Assembly: GCF_001375535.1 (NCBI RefSeq)
Contig: NZ_LN831197.1
Span: 4,180,660-4,244,659 of the forward strand
Reading direction: 5' to 3'
Source: Bacillus niameyensis
GTDB taxonomy: Bacteria > Bacillota > Bacilli > Bacillales > Bacillaceae_C
Length of the DNA stretch: 64,000 nucleotides
Below, piece after piece: positions 42,388 to 51,892 of the stretch (its first letter is position 1; each line of letters opens with the position of its first letter). A program made the position numbers and the translations under genes. The notes below the pieces were generated by a model, which was not told the DNA's origin, made no database searches, and worked only from the letters and a program-made list of their open reading frames with translations.

Positions 42388-43587
42388 GTGTCAAGTAATC
42401 GTCGTCGTTTATTTACATCCGAATCTGTGACGGAAGGACATCCAGACAAAATATGTGACCAAATTTCTGATTCTATTTTAGATGAGATTTTGGCGGATGA
42501 TCCGAATGCTCGGGTTGCCTGTGAAACTTCCATAACGACTGGACTTGTACTAGTTGCAGGGGAAATTTCCACTACAACCTATGTGGATATTCCCAAAATT
42601 GTTAGGGAAACAGTAAAAGAAATTGGGTATACTCGTGCTAAATATGGATTTGATGCTGAAACTTGTGGAGTAATCACAGCCATTGATGAACAATCCCCGG
42701 ATATTGCTTCAGGCGTGAATCAAGCGTTGGAAGCTCGGGAAGGAAAGATGTCAGATGCTGAGATCGAAGCGATCGGAGCTGGGGATCAAGGCTTAATGTT
42801 TGGTTATGCTTGTAATGAGACAGAGGAATTAATGCCACTTCCCGTTTCACTTGCTCACAAACTTTCAAGAAAACTTTCGGAAGTTCGAAAAGAGGAAATA
42901 TTGGATTATCTACGACCTGATGGAAAAACACAGGTGACCGTTGAATATGACGAGGAAGGAAATCCTGTAAGGATCGATACGATCGTTATTTCTGCTCAAC
43001 ATCATCCAGAGGTTACTCTTGAACAAATCCAACACGATATTAAAGTGAATGTCATTGAACCAGTTGTGCCTGCCGAGTTATTGGATGAGGATACAAAATA
43101 TTTTATTAATCCAACTGGTCGATTCGTCATCGGGGGACCTCAAGGTGATGCTGGCTTAACTGGAAGAAAAATTATTGTCGATACTTATGGCGGTTATGCT
43201 CGCCATGGCGGGGGAGCTTTCTCTGGAAAGGATCCAACTAAAGTCGATCGTTCAGCAGCGTACGCAGCGCGTTATGTCGCGAAAAATATCGTTGCTTCTG
43301 GTCTTGCTGATAAATGTGAAGTTCAGCTTGCCTATGCGATTGGTGTTGCTCAACCAGTATCGATTTCCGTCGATACTTTCGGTACGGGGAAAGTTTCCGA
43401 AGGAGCACTTGTTGAAGCTATTCGAGAGAACTTTGATCTACGACCTGCTGGAATTATTAAAATGCTTGATCTACGTCGTCCTATATATAAACAGACGGCT
43501 GCATACGGCCATTTTGGTCGAACTGATGTTAATCTTCCTTGGGAACAAACAGATAAAGCAGAGGCCATTTTAAAATCAGTTAACTAA
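42388..43587 (+). CDS. metK: S-adenosylmethionine synthetase MetK
   Basis: A 399-aa enzyme making SAM from methionine and ATP, near identical in layout to B. subtilis MetK (400 aa). [14 protein letters not shown] holds the ATP and Mg2+ ligands, [12 protein letters not shown] is the mobile loop region and [16 protein letters not shown] the phosphate-binding loop. The start is GTG 42388, eight bases after GGAGGAAC. Expression is governed by the upstream S-box. In B. subtilis, as I recall, pckA is the divergent neighbour; here ytmB is. Confidence 0.97.
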   Translation: MSSNRRRLFTSESVTEGHPDKICDQISDSILDEILADDPNARVACETSITTGLVLVAGEISTTTYVDIPKIVRETVKEIGYTRAKYGFDAETCGVITAIDEQSPDIASGVNQALEAREGKMSDAEIEAIGAGDQGLMFGYACNETEELMPLPVSLAHKLSRKLSEVRKEEILDYLRPDGKTQVTVEYDEEGNPVRIDTIVISAQHHPEVTLEQIQHDIKVNVIEPVVPAELLDEDTKYFINPTGRFVIGGPQGDAGLTGRKIIVDTYGGYARHGGGAFSGKDPTKVDRSAAYAARYVAKNIVASGLADKCEVQLAYAIGVAQPVSISVDTFGTGKVSEGALVEAIRENFDLRPAGIIKMLDLRRPIYKQTAAYGHFGRTDVNLPWEQTDKAEAILKSVN

Positions 43588-43600
43588 TGAATATTCAATT

Positions 43601-43632
43601 AACAGGGCTAACCATAGCTCTGTTATTTTTTT
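43601..43632 (+). terminator. Terminator of metK
   Basis: AACAGGGCTA pairs with TAGCTCTGTT across a 4-nt loop, followed by an A and eight T. Confidence 0.92.
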
Positions 43633-43828
43633 CTAGGATACTGACAAAATGCTGTAGAAAATGATAGAATGATAGCACTGGCATTTAAAGTTAAGTTCGA
43701 ATATTGTCTTAAGATTGGTTAATTTAACTGACTCTGCGTAAACTAATCTTACTCTAAATTATTATGTAATATACGCTGAAACTTATGCTTGAAACGAATA
43801 TCGTTTTTATATAGAGGAGTGTCAAATT

Positions 43829-45721
43829 ATGTGCGGTTTTGTCGGTTGCATCCATGATAATCCAACGAAGGAAAAAATGCCCGATCAAGAACTATTTCAC
43901 GAAATGAATCAAATTATTACTCACCGCGGTCCCGATGATGAAGGCTATTTTGAGGACGAATATGTTCAATTTGGTTTTCGAAGACTAAGCATCATCGATA
44001 TTGAGAGTGGGCAGCAGCCGCTTTCTTATGAAAATGGCCGTTATTGGATTATTTTCAATGGAGAAATTTATAACTATGTTGAATTACGCGAAGAATTACT
44101 AAAGCAAGGTATGACTTTCGAATCTTCTTCTGATACAGAAGTGATCATAGCTCTTTATAGCCAATTAAGGGAGAAAGCTGTAGAAAAACTACGCGGCATG
44201 TTTGGCTTTTTAATTTGGGATAAAGAAAAGCAAGAATTGTTTGGTGCGAGAGATCCGTTCGGGATTAAACCTTTCTTCTATAAAGAGGATGGGGAACGTA
44301 CCCTGTTTGCGTCTGAGAAAAAAAGCATCCTGCTTGCTATGGAACAAAATGAGTTAAATGCGGATGCACTCCAACAATATATGACTTATCAGTTCGTTCC
44401 TGAGCCAGAAACAATGACGAATGGGATTAAAAAGCTAGAACCAGGTCATTATTTTACAAAAAAAGTGGGCGAGCCAATGCGAATTTCTCGTTATTGGAAA
44501 GCACATTTTCAGCCGGTTCATAAATCGGAAAATGAATTTATTCAAGAAATTAAGGATGTTTTATTTGATTCTGTTAATGTCCATATGAGAAGTGATGTTC
44601 CTGTAGGTTCTTTCCTATCAGGTGGAATTGACTCTACGATCATTGTTTCAATTGCTAAGCTTTACAATCCTAATATTAAAACTTTCTCTGTCGGCTTTCA
44701 GCGTGATGGTTTTAGTGAAATTGACGTTGCTAAGGAAACAGCTGATAAGCTCGGCGTTGAAAATATTAGTTATGTCATTACTCCCGAAGAGTATATGAAG
44801 GAACTGCCGAAAATTATGTGGTATATGGATGATCCATTGGCAGATCCGGCTTGTGTACCACTTTATTTCGTTGCACGTGAAGCAAGAAAGCATGTGACTG
44901 TCGTATTATCAGGAGAAGGCTCAGATGAATTATTTGGTGGTTACAATATTTATCGTGAACCACAATCGCTGGAAGTATTCAATAAAATACCAAAAGTTGG
45001 AAAAACAATTTTGAGAGCACTTGCCAATGTTCTTCCTGAAGGTGTGAAGGGTAAGAGCTTCATTGAACGCGGTGTAACACCAATGGAAGAGCGTTATATT
45101 GGAAACGCGAAGATGTTCTCTGAAGCAGAAAAGCGCCAGTTGCTTCGAAAGTACAACAATTCGATTGATTTCCGTGATATTACGAAACCTCTATACGATG
45201 AGACGGTTGGTTATGATCCAGTTGAGCGTATGCAATATATTGATATTCATACGTGGATGCGTGGTGATATTTTATTGAAGGCCGATAAAGTGACAATGGC
45301 CCATTCACTTGAATTACGGGTACCGTTTCTCGATAAGGAAGTATTTAGAGTAGCTTCTCGGATTCCAACTAGTTTAAAAACGGCTGACGGGACTACAAAA
45401 TACGTCTTGCGTAAAGCAGCTGAAGGGATTATTCCAGATCATGTATTATACCGCAGAAAGCTCGGCTTTCCTGTCCCAATTCGTCACTGGTTAAAGGATG
45501 AAATGCATGACTGGGCAAAGAATATCATTCGAAACAGTGGGACCGATCATCTAATCGACAAACAATATGTGCTAAATTTACTTGAAGATCATTGTCAAGG
45601 TAAAGCAGATCATAGCAGAAAAATATGGACTGTGCTTGTCTTTATGATTTGGCACGCTGTTTACCTTGAAGGTCAATATGATTTTCAAGAGCAAAATAAA
45701 AAAGCCTTAGCTCACCTGTAA
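43829..45721 (+). CDS. asnB: Glutamine-hydrolysing asparagine synthetase AsnB
   Basis: A 630-aa two-domain enzyme. The N-terminal class II glutaminase starts MCGFVGC with Cys2 as nucleophile, and has RGPDDEGYF and FNGEIYNY. The C-terminal synthetase holds the PP-loop SGGIDSTI near residue 264, SGEGSDELFGGY and the terminal catalytic region. It amidates aspartate using glutamine and ATP. GAGGAG precedes the ATG. It follows metK as in B. subtilis. Confidence 0.96.
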   Translation: MCGFVGCIHDNPTKEKMPDQELFHEMNQIITHRGPDDEGYFEDEYVQFGFRRLSIIDIESGQQPLSYENGRYWIIFNGEIYNYVELREELLKQGMTFESSSDTEVIIALYSQLREKAVEKLRGMFGFLIWDKEKQELFGARDPFGIKPFFYKEDGERTLFASEKKSILLAMEQNELNADALQQYMTYQFVPEPETMTNGIKKLEPGHYFTKKVGEPMRISRYWKAHFQPVHKSENEFIQEIKDVLFDSVNVHMRSDVPVGSFLSGGIDSTIIVSIAKLYNPNIKTFSVGFQRDGFSEIDVAKETADKLGVENISYVITPEEYMKELPKIMWYMDDPLADPACVPLYFVAREARKHVTVVLSGEGSDELFGGYNIYREPQSLEVFNKIPKVGKTILRALANVLPEGVKGKSFIERGVTPMEERYIGNAKMFSEAEKRQLLRKYNNSIDFRDITKPLYDETVGYDPVERMQYIDIHTWMRGDILLKADKVTMAHSLELRVPFLDKEVFRVASRIPTSLKTADGTTKYVLRKAAEGIIPDHVLYRRKLGFPVPIRHWLKDEMHDWAKNIIRNSGTDHLIDKQYVLNLLEDHCQGKADHSRKIWTVLVFMIWHAVYLEGQYDFQEQNKKALAHL

Positions 45722-45737
45722 GTTTGGCAATGGTTTG

Positions 45738-45818
45738 CAGGCTTTCCGACTCTTCTTACGATAAGTAACATAACGGCTTACTGGTGTTTCTTTTATCTCG
45801 TAAGAGTCGTTCAGCCTG
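45738..45818. repeat. Long inverted repeat between convergent genes
   Basis: CAGGC with GACTCTTCTTACGA at 45748-45761 pairs with TCGTAAGAGTC at 45798-45808 and GCCTG; the left arm has a 3-base insertion (CTT). No T run follows on either strand, but its location after asnB and the converging C39-like gene fits an RNA 3'-end structure. Confidence 0.6.
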
Positions 45819-45830
45819 TAGGACACGCCT

Positions 45831-46661
45831 TTATTTATAGGTGAGTGCTTGGCTTCCCATTTGCACCCATGACTTTTCGAAGTCTTTGATGGGTGCCTTT
45901 TTATTTTTCTGAGCTGTATAAGGGTCATTGAAATAAATGTACTCCTCGTCATACCCAGTTATCAACACCGAATGCTCTTTGCGAGTAATCTTAATTTCTC
46001 CTTCATCAGTCTGCCAAGTTTGGAAGTATGACTCCTCAAGTTCGCGGTATTCGATATTGATAATTACCCAAACAGGACGCCCGTCCGAGAGTGGAATTTT
46101 TAACTCTTCGAAAGATTGTCCAGATAAATTAATCATCTTATTTGGTAGGTAGTTTTCCCCTAATTTCAAAATTGGTTCGTGGTAGACACCATATCCAGGT
46201 TTGCTGAAAGTGTACATATTACCAACAAATCCTTTATGAGGATTGCCAAAGTGAATCTGCCCGTTTTTTATCGTATGTGGTGTAGGATCTTTTACGACTT
46301 CCTCTGCAAGGTTCATTTTATCGGCTTCAACCCCTGCACTTTGAAGTAACATAGCAAGAGATGTGACCTCACATCCCCTTGGTAATTCTGGAAACTGAGG
46401 GATAACAGGTGCGTCAATTAAAACACTCTTCTTTATTTTAATAACATCAAAATTGTTTTGTTTTTGGATACGTTGAAATGCTGGTCGTTCATCTGCCTCT
46501 ATTTTCTCATCCGAAATAACGGGAAGAACAACTAATAAAATTGTTACTAAAAAGGTTATTCCCAATATTGCCAACCATTTTCTAGATGAAGAAATTTTAA
46601 TGAAAAAAAGAAACAGTAGAGTAGCCGAACTAATAATAATTAGAAATAGCAGGATTTCCAT
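45831..46661 (-). CDS. C39-like cysteine peptidase family membrane protein
   Basis: A 276-aa protein with two N-terminal hydrophobic segments (residues 1-20 and about 28-50) and an external C39_2-like domain. The expected nucleophile is in LPRGCEVTSLAMLLQSAG, the histidine in EHSVLITGYDEEYIYFNDP with a following Asp. It resembles B. subtilis YvpB. ATG 46661 is chosen because GGAGGGG lies 7 nt upstream; the in-frame start at 46694 has none. A role in cell-surface protein processing is inference. Confidence 0.82.
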   Translation of the reverse strand: MEILLFLIIISSATLLFLFFIKISSSRKWLAILGITFLVTILLVVLPVISDEKIEADERPAFQRIQKQNNFDVIKIKKSVLIDAPVIPQFPELPRGCEVTSLAMLLQSAGVEADKMNLAEEVVKDPTPHTIKNGQIHFGNPHKGFVGNMYTFSKPGYGVYHEPILKLGENYLPNKMINLSGQSFEELKIPLSDGRPVWVIINIEYRELEESYFQTWQTDEGEIKITRKEHSVLITGYDEEYIYFNDPYTAQKNKKAPIKDFEKSWVQMGSQALTYK

Positions 46662-46839
46662 CGTCTGACCCCTCCAATAAAAGTGAAACTTCAATCAGCA
46701 GGAGATTCTTCCATCCTCACTGATAAATACAGAACAAAAGCTGAGTTCGCAACACCCTTAAAACGCATACTGAAGGTCCGAACTAATCGCGATTTATTCC
46801 TTACTCATTTTATCGGCCAGTATCAGGATTTTTCCAATA

Positions 46840-47355
46840 CTAACTTTGGAGAGATTTATAATACTGAGCTTTTTCGGCATATTCTCGGCTAATGCGCTCC
46901 ATATCTTGAACATCTTCTTTTGTTAGTTCCCTAATAACTCGTGCTGGTCTGCCGAAAGCGAGAGTGTTTGGTGGGATTGATTTACCTTGGGAAACAAGAC
47001 TTCCAGCTCCAATAAAAGCTCCTTCTCCAATTTCTGCACCATCTAGGATAATGGAACCCATACCGATTAAGGCTCTTTTTCTAATCTTACAACTATGTAA
47101 AATGACTTGATGTCCAATCGTCACATCATCTTCAACAATTAATGGCTCGTTCGGGCTTTGATGAAGGACAGAATTATCTTGAACGTTGACTCTTTCACCT
47201 ATGACAGTTGGCGCAACATCCCCACGAATTACGGAATTGAACCAGATACTTGATTCCGCGCCAATTTTTACATCACCTGTAATTGTTACATGATCAGCCA
47301 GAAAAACCGATTCATGAATAACGGGTGTTTTCCCTGCAAATGGATAAATAGCCAT
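46840..47355 (-). CDS. ytoA: Gamma-carbonic anhydrase-like protein YtoA
   Basis: A 171-aa left-handed beta-helix protein of the gamma carbonic anhydrase family. Hexapeptide repeats run through VHITGDVKIG-like turns, with RGDVAP and metal-ligand histidines in VLHQSP, IGHQVILHSC. ATG 47355 follows AAGGAGG; the frame is open upstream to 47487, but that region contains the terminator hairpin. It trimerises; true CO2 hydration by the Bacillus members is uncertain. Confidence 0.9.
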   Translation of the reverse strand: MAIYPFAGKTPVIHESVFLADHVTITGDVKIGAESSIWFNSVIRGDVAPTVIGERVNVQDNSVLHQSPNEPLIVEDDVTIGHQVILHSCKIRKRALIGMGSIILDGAEIGEGAFIGAGSLVSQGKSIPPNTLAFGRPARVIRELTKEDVQDMERISREYAEKAQYYKSLQS

Positions 47356-47412
47356 TTTTAATTTCCTCCTTGGACCTTTTTGGTATGTAATAAAAGGGAT
47401 ACTTAGGTATAT

Positions 47413-47490
47413 AAAAAACTTGCCGCCTCCAATTCTGAGGGTAATGTTGGTTATTAATAACCAACATCCCGGAACAGGAAGTGACAAGTT
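47413..47490 (-). terminator. Large terminator hairpin after the DUF1846 gene
   Basis: On the minus strand AACTTGTCACTTCC pairs with GGAGGCGGCAAGTT (one mismatch, a few G-T pairs), enclosing a perfect 24-bp palindrome at 47444-47467, and is followed by six T. It lies between the DUF1846 gene and ytoA. The outer arms resemble the hairpin at 49146-49176. Confidence 0.88.
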
Positions 47491-47559
47491 GTCTCCCTCG
47501 ATTATTAATCTGTTCGCAATAATCTAATGGAAGACAGAACTATATAAGTATCGTTTAAT

Positions 47560-49068
47560 TTAATTGTAATACAGATTTTCTGTAGGATATACTGGATCAT
47601 TCGTAATATCGATGCCAAGTTTTTTCAAGGTCTGTTCGTTTTCTCTGTTTAAAATGACCGTAGAATGAGCTTGAGTAGCTTTTAAATTTGGCAGTTGTTG
47701 ATAAGCAAGCTGAGCAGTTGGATTGGTGACGGCACTTATTGCTAATGCGATCAATAATTCATTGGCACTTAATGTCGGTACTCTGCTGTTTAGATCATCT
47801 TTTTTCAACCGCTGGATCGTTTGTAAAATCATCGGCGCTAAAAGGTCAATTTCATCAGCAATATTGGCTAGCGACTTCAACCCATTCAGAATCGCTGCAG
47901 CCGAAGCATCCATCAGAGCTGTAGTTCGTCCAGTAATGATTTCGCCGTTCAATAGTTCGATCGCAATTACTGCTTGAGGATTCGTGCTGCCAATCTTATC
48001 CTGTACCGTTTTTGCATATTCGCGTGCTGGTAATACAGGAACCCGGTCCTCTTTTTTTAAGTCGATCTCTTCCAAAATTACTTGCATACGACGAAGGGTC
48101 TCTTCGTCAACTAGTCCTTTTTTGTAATCATTTTCTACAGCGAAACTGCGCCGAATGATTTCTTGTTTTGCAGCTTCCCTTACGACTTGATCGTCTATAA
48201 TACCTGTCTTCAAGCGATTGACACCCATATCCGTCGGTGATTGATAAACTGATTCTTTACCAGTAATTTTTTCAATGATCCGTTTTATGACTGGGAACGT
48301 TTCGATATCGCGATTATAATTGACCGCCACTTCTCCGTAAGCCTCATAGTGATAGTTATCGATCATATTCACATCTTTTAAATCAACTGTTGCGGCTTCA
48401 TAGGCGATATTTACCGGATGTTTTAATGGCAAGTTCCAAACAGGAAAAGTTTCGAACTTGGCGTAACCTATTTTATTTCCCCGTTCATGTTCGTGGTACA
48501 TTTGATTTAGACAAGTTGCCAACTTTCCACTTGCAGGACCAGGTGCCGTCACGACTACGATAGGCTTAGTCGTTTCAATATATGGATTTCTTGCAAATCC
48601 ATCTTCACCGATGACTGCTTCCACATTTGTTGGATAAGCTTCAATAGCGCGATGAGTGAAAACCTTGATGCCGCTCCGTTCCAATTTCGTCATAAATACT
48701 TTCGCATTCGGCTGTTCTTGGTAACGAGTAATCAAAACACTATTAACAGAAATACCGTATCCGCGGTATTCATCGATCAAACGCAAGACATCTTGGTCAT
48801 ATGTGATGCCATAATCTTCACGTACTTTATTCCGTTCGATGTCTTTTGCATACACGCAGATGATGATCTCCGCTTGATCTTTTAAAGTAGCCAGTAACTT
48901 TAGCTTTGCATCTTCGTCAAACCCTGGCAATACTCGTTTCGCATGTTTATCTCCGATTAACTTTCCGCCGAACTCCAAGTAAAGTTTATCATAGTGCTGC
49001 ACTCGCTCTAGGATATAGGAAGATTGTTCTTGCAAGTATTTCTCCGAATCAAATCCGATTTTTTTCAT
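47560..49068 (-). CDS. DUF1846 domain protein
   Basis: A 502-aa cytosolic protein of the DUF1846 family found across Firmicutes; structures exist for members but no function is known to me. The N-terminal half has an alpha/beta nucleotide-binding appearance ([29 protein letters not shown] resembles a P-loop-like turn). The C-terminal third is helical. The start follows GAGAGCGGTAAG, a modest site. The gene is preceded by a long leader with its own terminator-like hairpin. Confidence 0.88.
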   Translation of the reverse strand: MKKIGFDSEKYLQEQSSYILERVQHYDKLYLEFGGKLIGDKHAKRVLPGFDEDAKLKLLATLKDQAEIIICVYAKDIERNKVREDYGITYDQDVLRLIDEYRGYGISVNSVLITRYQEQPNAKVFMTKLERSGIKVFTHRAIEAYPTNVEAVIGEDGFARNPYIETTKPIVVVTAPGPASGKLATCLNQMYHEHERGNKIGYAKFETFPVWNLPLKHPVNIAYEAATVDLKDVNMIDNYHYEAYGEVAVNYNRDIETFPVIKRIIEKITGKESVYQSPTDMGVNRLKTGIIDDQVVREAAKQEIIRRSFAVENDYKKGLVDEETLRRMQVILEEIDLKKEDRVPVLPAREYAKTVQDKIGSTNPQAVIAIELLNGEIITGRTTALMDASAAAILNGLKSLANIADEIDLLAPMILQTIQRLKKDDLNSRVPTLSANELLIALAISAVTNPTAQLAYQQLPNLKATQAHSTVILNRENEQTLKKLGIDITNDPVYPTENLYYN

Positions 49069-49145
49069 GTTTCTTACCGCTCTCTTTCAGTCATATTGTA
49101 AAATTTTCTATGTGTAAACTTAATGTTATCCCTAATTTATAATTG

Positions 49146-49176
49146 AAAAAACTTGCCACTCCCACAGTGACAAGTT
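49146..49176 (-). terminator. Terminator-like hairpin in the DUF1846 leader
   Basis: On the minus strand AACTTGTCACT pairs with AGTGGCAAGTT around a 9-nt loop, followed by six T. It lies 78 bp upstream of the DUF1846 start and points in the same direction, so it could be a regulated attenuator or end a short upstream transcript. Confidence 0.75.
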
Positions 49177-49414
49177 ATACCATTAATTATTACCCTATTT
49201 ACTAGAAATTATCAAGTATCTAGAACAGGTTATCGTACCTTGTTGACTCGTCTTATTGGTAGAAACATGAAGTAGTTTCAACCATCTACTGGTTCTCGGA
49301 ATTTTATTTTTCATCAAGTTTCTCTACTGAAAATTATCCATATTTCACCAAATATTTTGGTTAAGGGAGAGTCTGGTTATAATAGAGATAAGTACTGTAA
49401 CGAGGTGAATTCTA
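49177..49414. other. Divergent control region of DUF1846 gene and ytpB
   Basis: A TATAAT at 49378-49383 about 30 bp before ytpB is a likely -10 box, with TTTTGG 17 bp upstream as a weak -35. On the minus strand small hairpins occur (AGTAG/CTACT near 49275-49292). No recognised riboswitch fold. Confidence 0.5.
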
Positions 49415-50515
49415 ATGTCATTGCCACTACATCCTGTAAATTTATTAAATCAAGTTTTTAGACATGTTTTCCCGATCGTTCATCGCGAATTGTCTCATTG
49501 GAAAAGAAGGGCTGCAGAAATTTCTAATGAAGAATTAAGAACACAAGCCCTTGCAAGTATCGAACATAAAACCTTTCATTGCGAAGGTGGAGCGATTATG
49601 GCTTTAACTGCTCTTAAAGGAATGGAAAAAGCGATTCGATTTATTGTTGCTTATCAAACGATTAGTGATTATTTGGATAATCTTTGTGATCGGAGTACAT
49701 CATTGGATCCAAATGATTTTGCGGCTTTGCATGCAGCGATGATCGATTCGTTAACGGTTGGAGCAGAGACTCAAAACTATTATCACTTTCGGGAAGATCA
49801 GGACGATGGAGGATATTTGACGGAACTTGTGCAAACATGCCAAATGGTTTTAAAAAGTGTTCCATATTATGATGAAATTAAACCATATTTATTGGAATTA
49901 TGCCGATATTATTGTGATCTTCAAATCCATAAGCATGTTAAGGTAGAAGAGCGAGAAGGACGTTTGAAAAAATGGTTTTTGGAACATAAAAATGATCTGC
50001 CAGAGATGGATTGGTATGAGTTTTCCGCTTGTTCAGGCTCAACATTAGGCATTTTTTGTCTTGTTTCATATGCTCTTCGTGAAGATTTCAAGGTTGAATA
50101 CGCGCAGATGATTCGAAATGGATATTTTCCATATATTCAAGGGTTACATATTATGCTGGATTACTTTATTGATCAAGAAGAGGATCGTCAAGGTGGAGAT
50201 CTTAATTTTTGTTTTTATTATGAAAATGAAGAACAACTATTTGAACGAATCATTCATTTTCTTGAAGAAGCGGACAAACATACAAAGTTGCTGCCCGATC
50301 CTAAATTTCATCAGTTAATTAATCGCGGCCTTTTAGCTGTGTATCTTTCTGATAATAAGGTTCATCAGCAAAAAGAGGTTCGTTTACTTGCTAAAAAAAT
50401 GATGAAGCGAAGCGGGATGACTGGTTATTTCTTTTACTGGAATGGAAGGCTTTATCGGAGGGCACGCAACCTATTTAGTCGCCCATCTTCTATGGAATCA
50501 GCTGCAGGAGGATGA
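49415..50515 (+). CDS. ytpB: Tetraprenyl-beta-curcumene synthase YtpB
   Basis: A 366-aa all-helical terpene synthase (DUF2600) that cyclises heptaprenyl diphosphate to tetraprenyl-beta-curcumene, precursor of sporulenes. Length agrees with B. subtilis YtpB. The acid-rich segment DYLDNLCD (85-92) replaces the usual DDxxD motif, a known property of this class. A second acidic patch DYFIDQEEDRQGGDLNF lies near residue 247. The start is an ATG after ACGAGGTG. Confidence 0.93.
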   Translation: MSLPLHPVNLLNQVFRHVFPIVHRELSHWKRRAAEISNEELRTQALASIEHKTFHCEGGAIMALTALKGMEKAIRFIVAYQTISDYLDNLCDRSTSLDPNDFAALHAAMIDSLTVGAETQNYYHFREDQDDGGYLTELVQTCQMVLKSVPYYDEIKPYLLELCRYYCDLQIHKHVKVEEREGRLKKWFLEHKNDLPEMDWYEFSACSGSTLGIFCLVSYALREDFKVEYAQMIRNGYFPYIQGLHIMLDYFIDQEEDRQGGDLNFCFYYENEEQLFERIIHFLEEADKHTKLLPDPKFHQLINRGLLAVYLSDNKVHQQKEVRLLAKKMMKRSGMTGYFFYWNGRLYRRARNLFSRPSSMESAAGG

Positions 50516-50689
50516 TCAGGAAGTGTGAGATGCATTCACTTAGTTGGCTCCATATTAGAGATGGTTAAGAAACTAAATCTAAACACTCGGAACGCCGAAA
50601 GCAAAAAAAAATGGTGTAACGGTCGTCTGAGAAAATAGTCACCTACCTCAATGGAAAAGTTGGCAGGGAGCATTTCAAGAAACCCTCTA

Positions 50690-50719
50690 GTTCCCGAAAG
50701 AATTATTTCTTTAGGGAAC
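50690..50719. terminator. Hairpin downstream of ytqB and ytpB
   Basis: GTTCCCGAAAGAA pairs with TTCTTTAGGGAAC (one mismatch) across a 4-nt loop. It lies between the convergent ends of ytpB and ytqB. T-run support is weak. Confidence 0.6.
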
Positions 50720-50739
50720 GGGTCATCTATGGATATCAG

Positions 50740-51312
50740 TCATCTTTTTTCAATAGCCAACACAAATGGTGGATGATTTCTTTGGTTTATAAAGGAGTAC
50801 TGAAGAACTTGAAATTTTTCCTGATTTAATGTCGTAACATACTGAAGCAGTGTGTCCCGTTCTTCAGCTCCTCCATCATGGCCATGATAGACGACGAGAA
50901 CGACAATGCCGCCGACTTTAAGCATTTTTAGCATCTGTTCTACAGCTGAAATGGTGGTTTCCGGTTTCGTAATAATCGATTTATCTCCTTTAGGCAAATA
51001 ACCTAAATTAAAAATAGCAGCTGCAACATTGCCATGATCTTCTAACGGAATAACCATTTCTGCATTCTCGTGTCCTAGTTGAAAGAGAGCAACCCTTTCC
51101 GCTAAACCTTCCTCTATAAGCCGCTTGTTTGTTACTTCAATGGCCTCCGCTTGAATATCAAATCCATATACTTTGCCAGCTTCTCCCACAAGCTTTGCTA
51201 AAAAGACGGTATCATGTCCATTTCCAACGGTCGCATCGATGGCGATAGCTTCATCATGAAGCACACTTTGCATTAAAGTTCGTACAAAAACAAGAATTGG
51301 TTGTAAGGTCAC
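50740..51312 (-). CDS. mnmM: tRNA uridine-34 methyltransferase MnmM (YtqB)
   Basis: A 190-aa class I SAM methyltransferase similar to B. subtilis YtqB, which methylates 5-aminomethyl-2-thiouridine at the wobble position of tRNAs. Motif I is AIDATVGNGHDTVFLAKLVG (residues 24-43), with FDIQAEAI, IFNLGYLPKGDK and VVLVVYHGHDGG after it. The usual neighbour ytqA (radical SAM protein) is not present here. Confidence 0.9.
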   Translation of the reverse strand: MTLQPILVFVRTLMQSVLHDEAIAIDATVGNGHDTVFLAKLVGEAGKVYGFDIQAEAIEVTNKRLIEEGLAERVALFQLGHENAEMVIPLEDHGNVAAAIFNLGYLPKGDKSIITKPETTISAVEQMLKMLKVGGIVVLVVYHGHDGGAEERDTLLQYVTTLNQEKFQVLQYSFINQRNHPPFVLAIEKR

Positions 51313-51440
51313 ATCATTTCAGCACCTTTATTTATAAAGTAATTACCAAAAAATTTTATCATAGCAAATCTCTTTTGAGAACAAACTAGAAAAGACCCCA
51401 GGAAGTTTGGGGACAAAACGGGGTAAGGAGAGGATCATGA

Positions 51441-51731
51441 GTGGCAACGCGACTATCAGTTGATAACTGCATTAATCGTTGTGAAGAAGCCTTTTCTTAT
51501 GCTAGTGATCAATTAACGGAGGCGCGCAAGCAAGAGCACTATTACGACGTGGAGTTTAGTGAAGCTCAAGAAGAGTTAGGACAAGCAATTATGGAACTTG
51601 AAAAGTTAAAAGATAGTTCTAATGCTCAGCAACGAGAGCGACTTGATCGTACCCGTATAAAAGTGCAGCAGCTACAAAATGAAATGATTCTCCATAACCA
51701 CGGTGGTCCATCATACACGACATTGCACTAA
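51441..51731 (+). CDS. ytzC: YtzC family protein
   Basis: A 96-aa helical protein like B. subtilis YtzC: MATRLSVDNCINRCEEAF, KQEHYYDVEFSEAQEEL and a heptad-like second helix ending in LQNEMILHNHGG. The start is GTG 51441, with GGAGAGG 8-9 nt upstream; an overlapping ATG at 51437 is out of frame. Function unknown. Confidence 0.88.
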   Translation: MATRLSVDNCINRCEEAFSYASDQLTEARKQEHYYDVEFSEAQEELGQAIMELEKLKDSSNAQQRERLDRTRIKVQQLQNEMILHNHGGPSYTTLH

Positions 51732-51736
51732 AGCCT

Positions 51737-51771
51737 AAGCGCTTTGAGGGTCTCTCTCAGAGCGCTTTTTT
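51737..51771 (+). terminator. Terminator of ytzC
   Basis: AAGCGCTTTGAG pairs with CTCAGAGCGCTT with one mismatch around a loop, followed by six T. Confidence 0.92.
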
Positions 51772-51892
51772 AGATCTCTAGACGTGTTTTATTAAGGAGA
51801 ATTTACTGAATTTATTTTATTCAATGCGTTTCTTGCACCGTATACATAAAAGGATTAGAATGTGTTTGGTACTCGGGAGAGGAGGGCTGATC

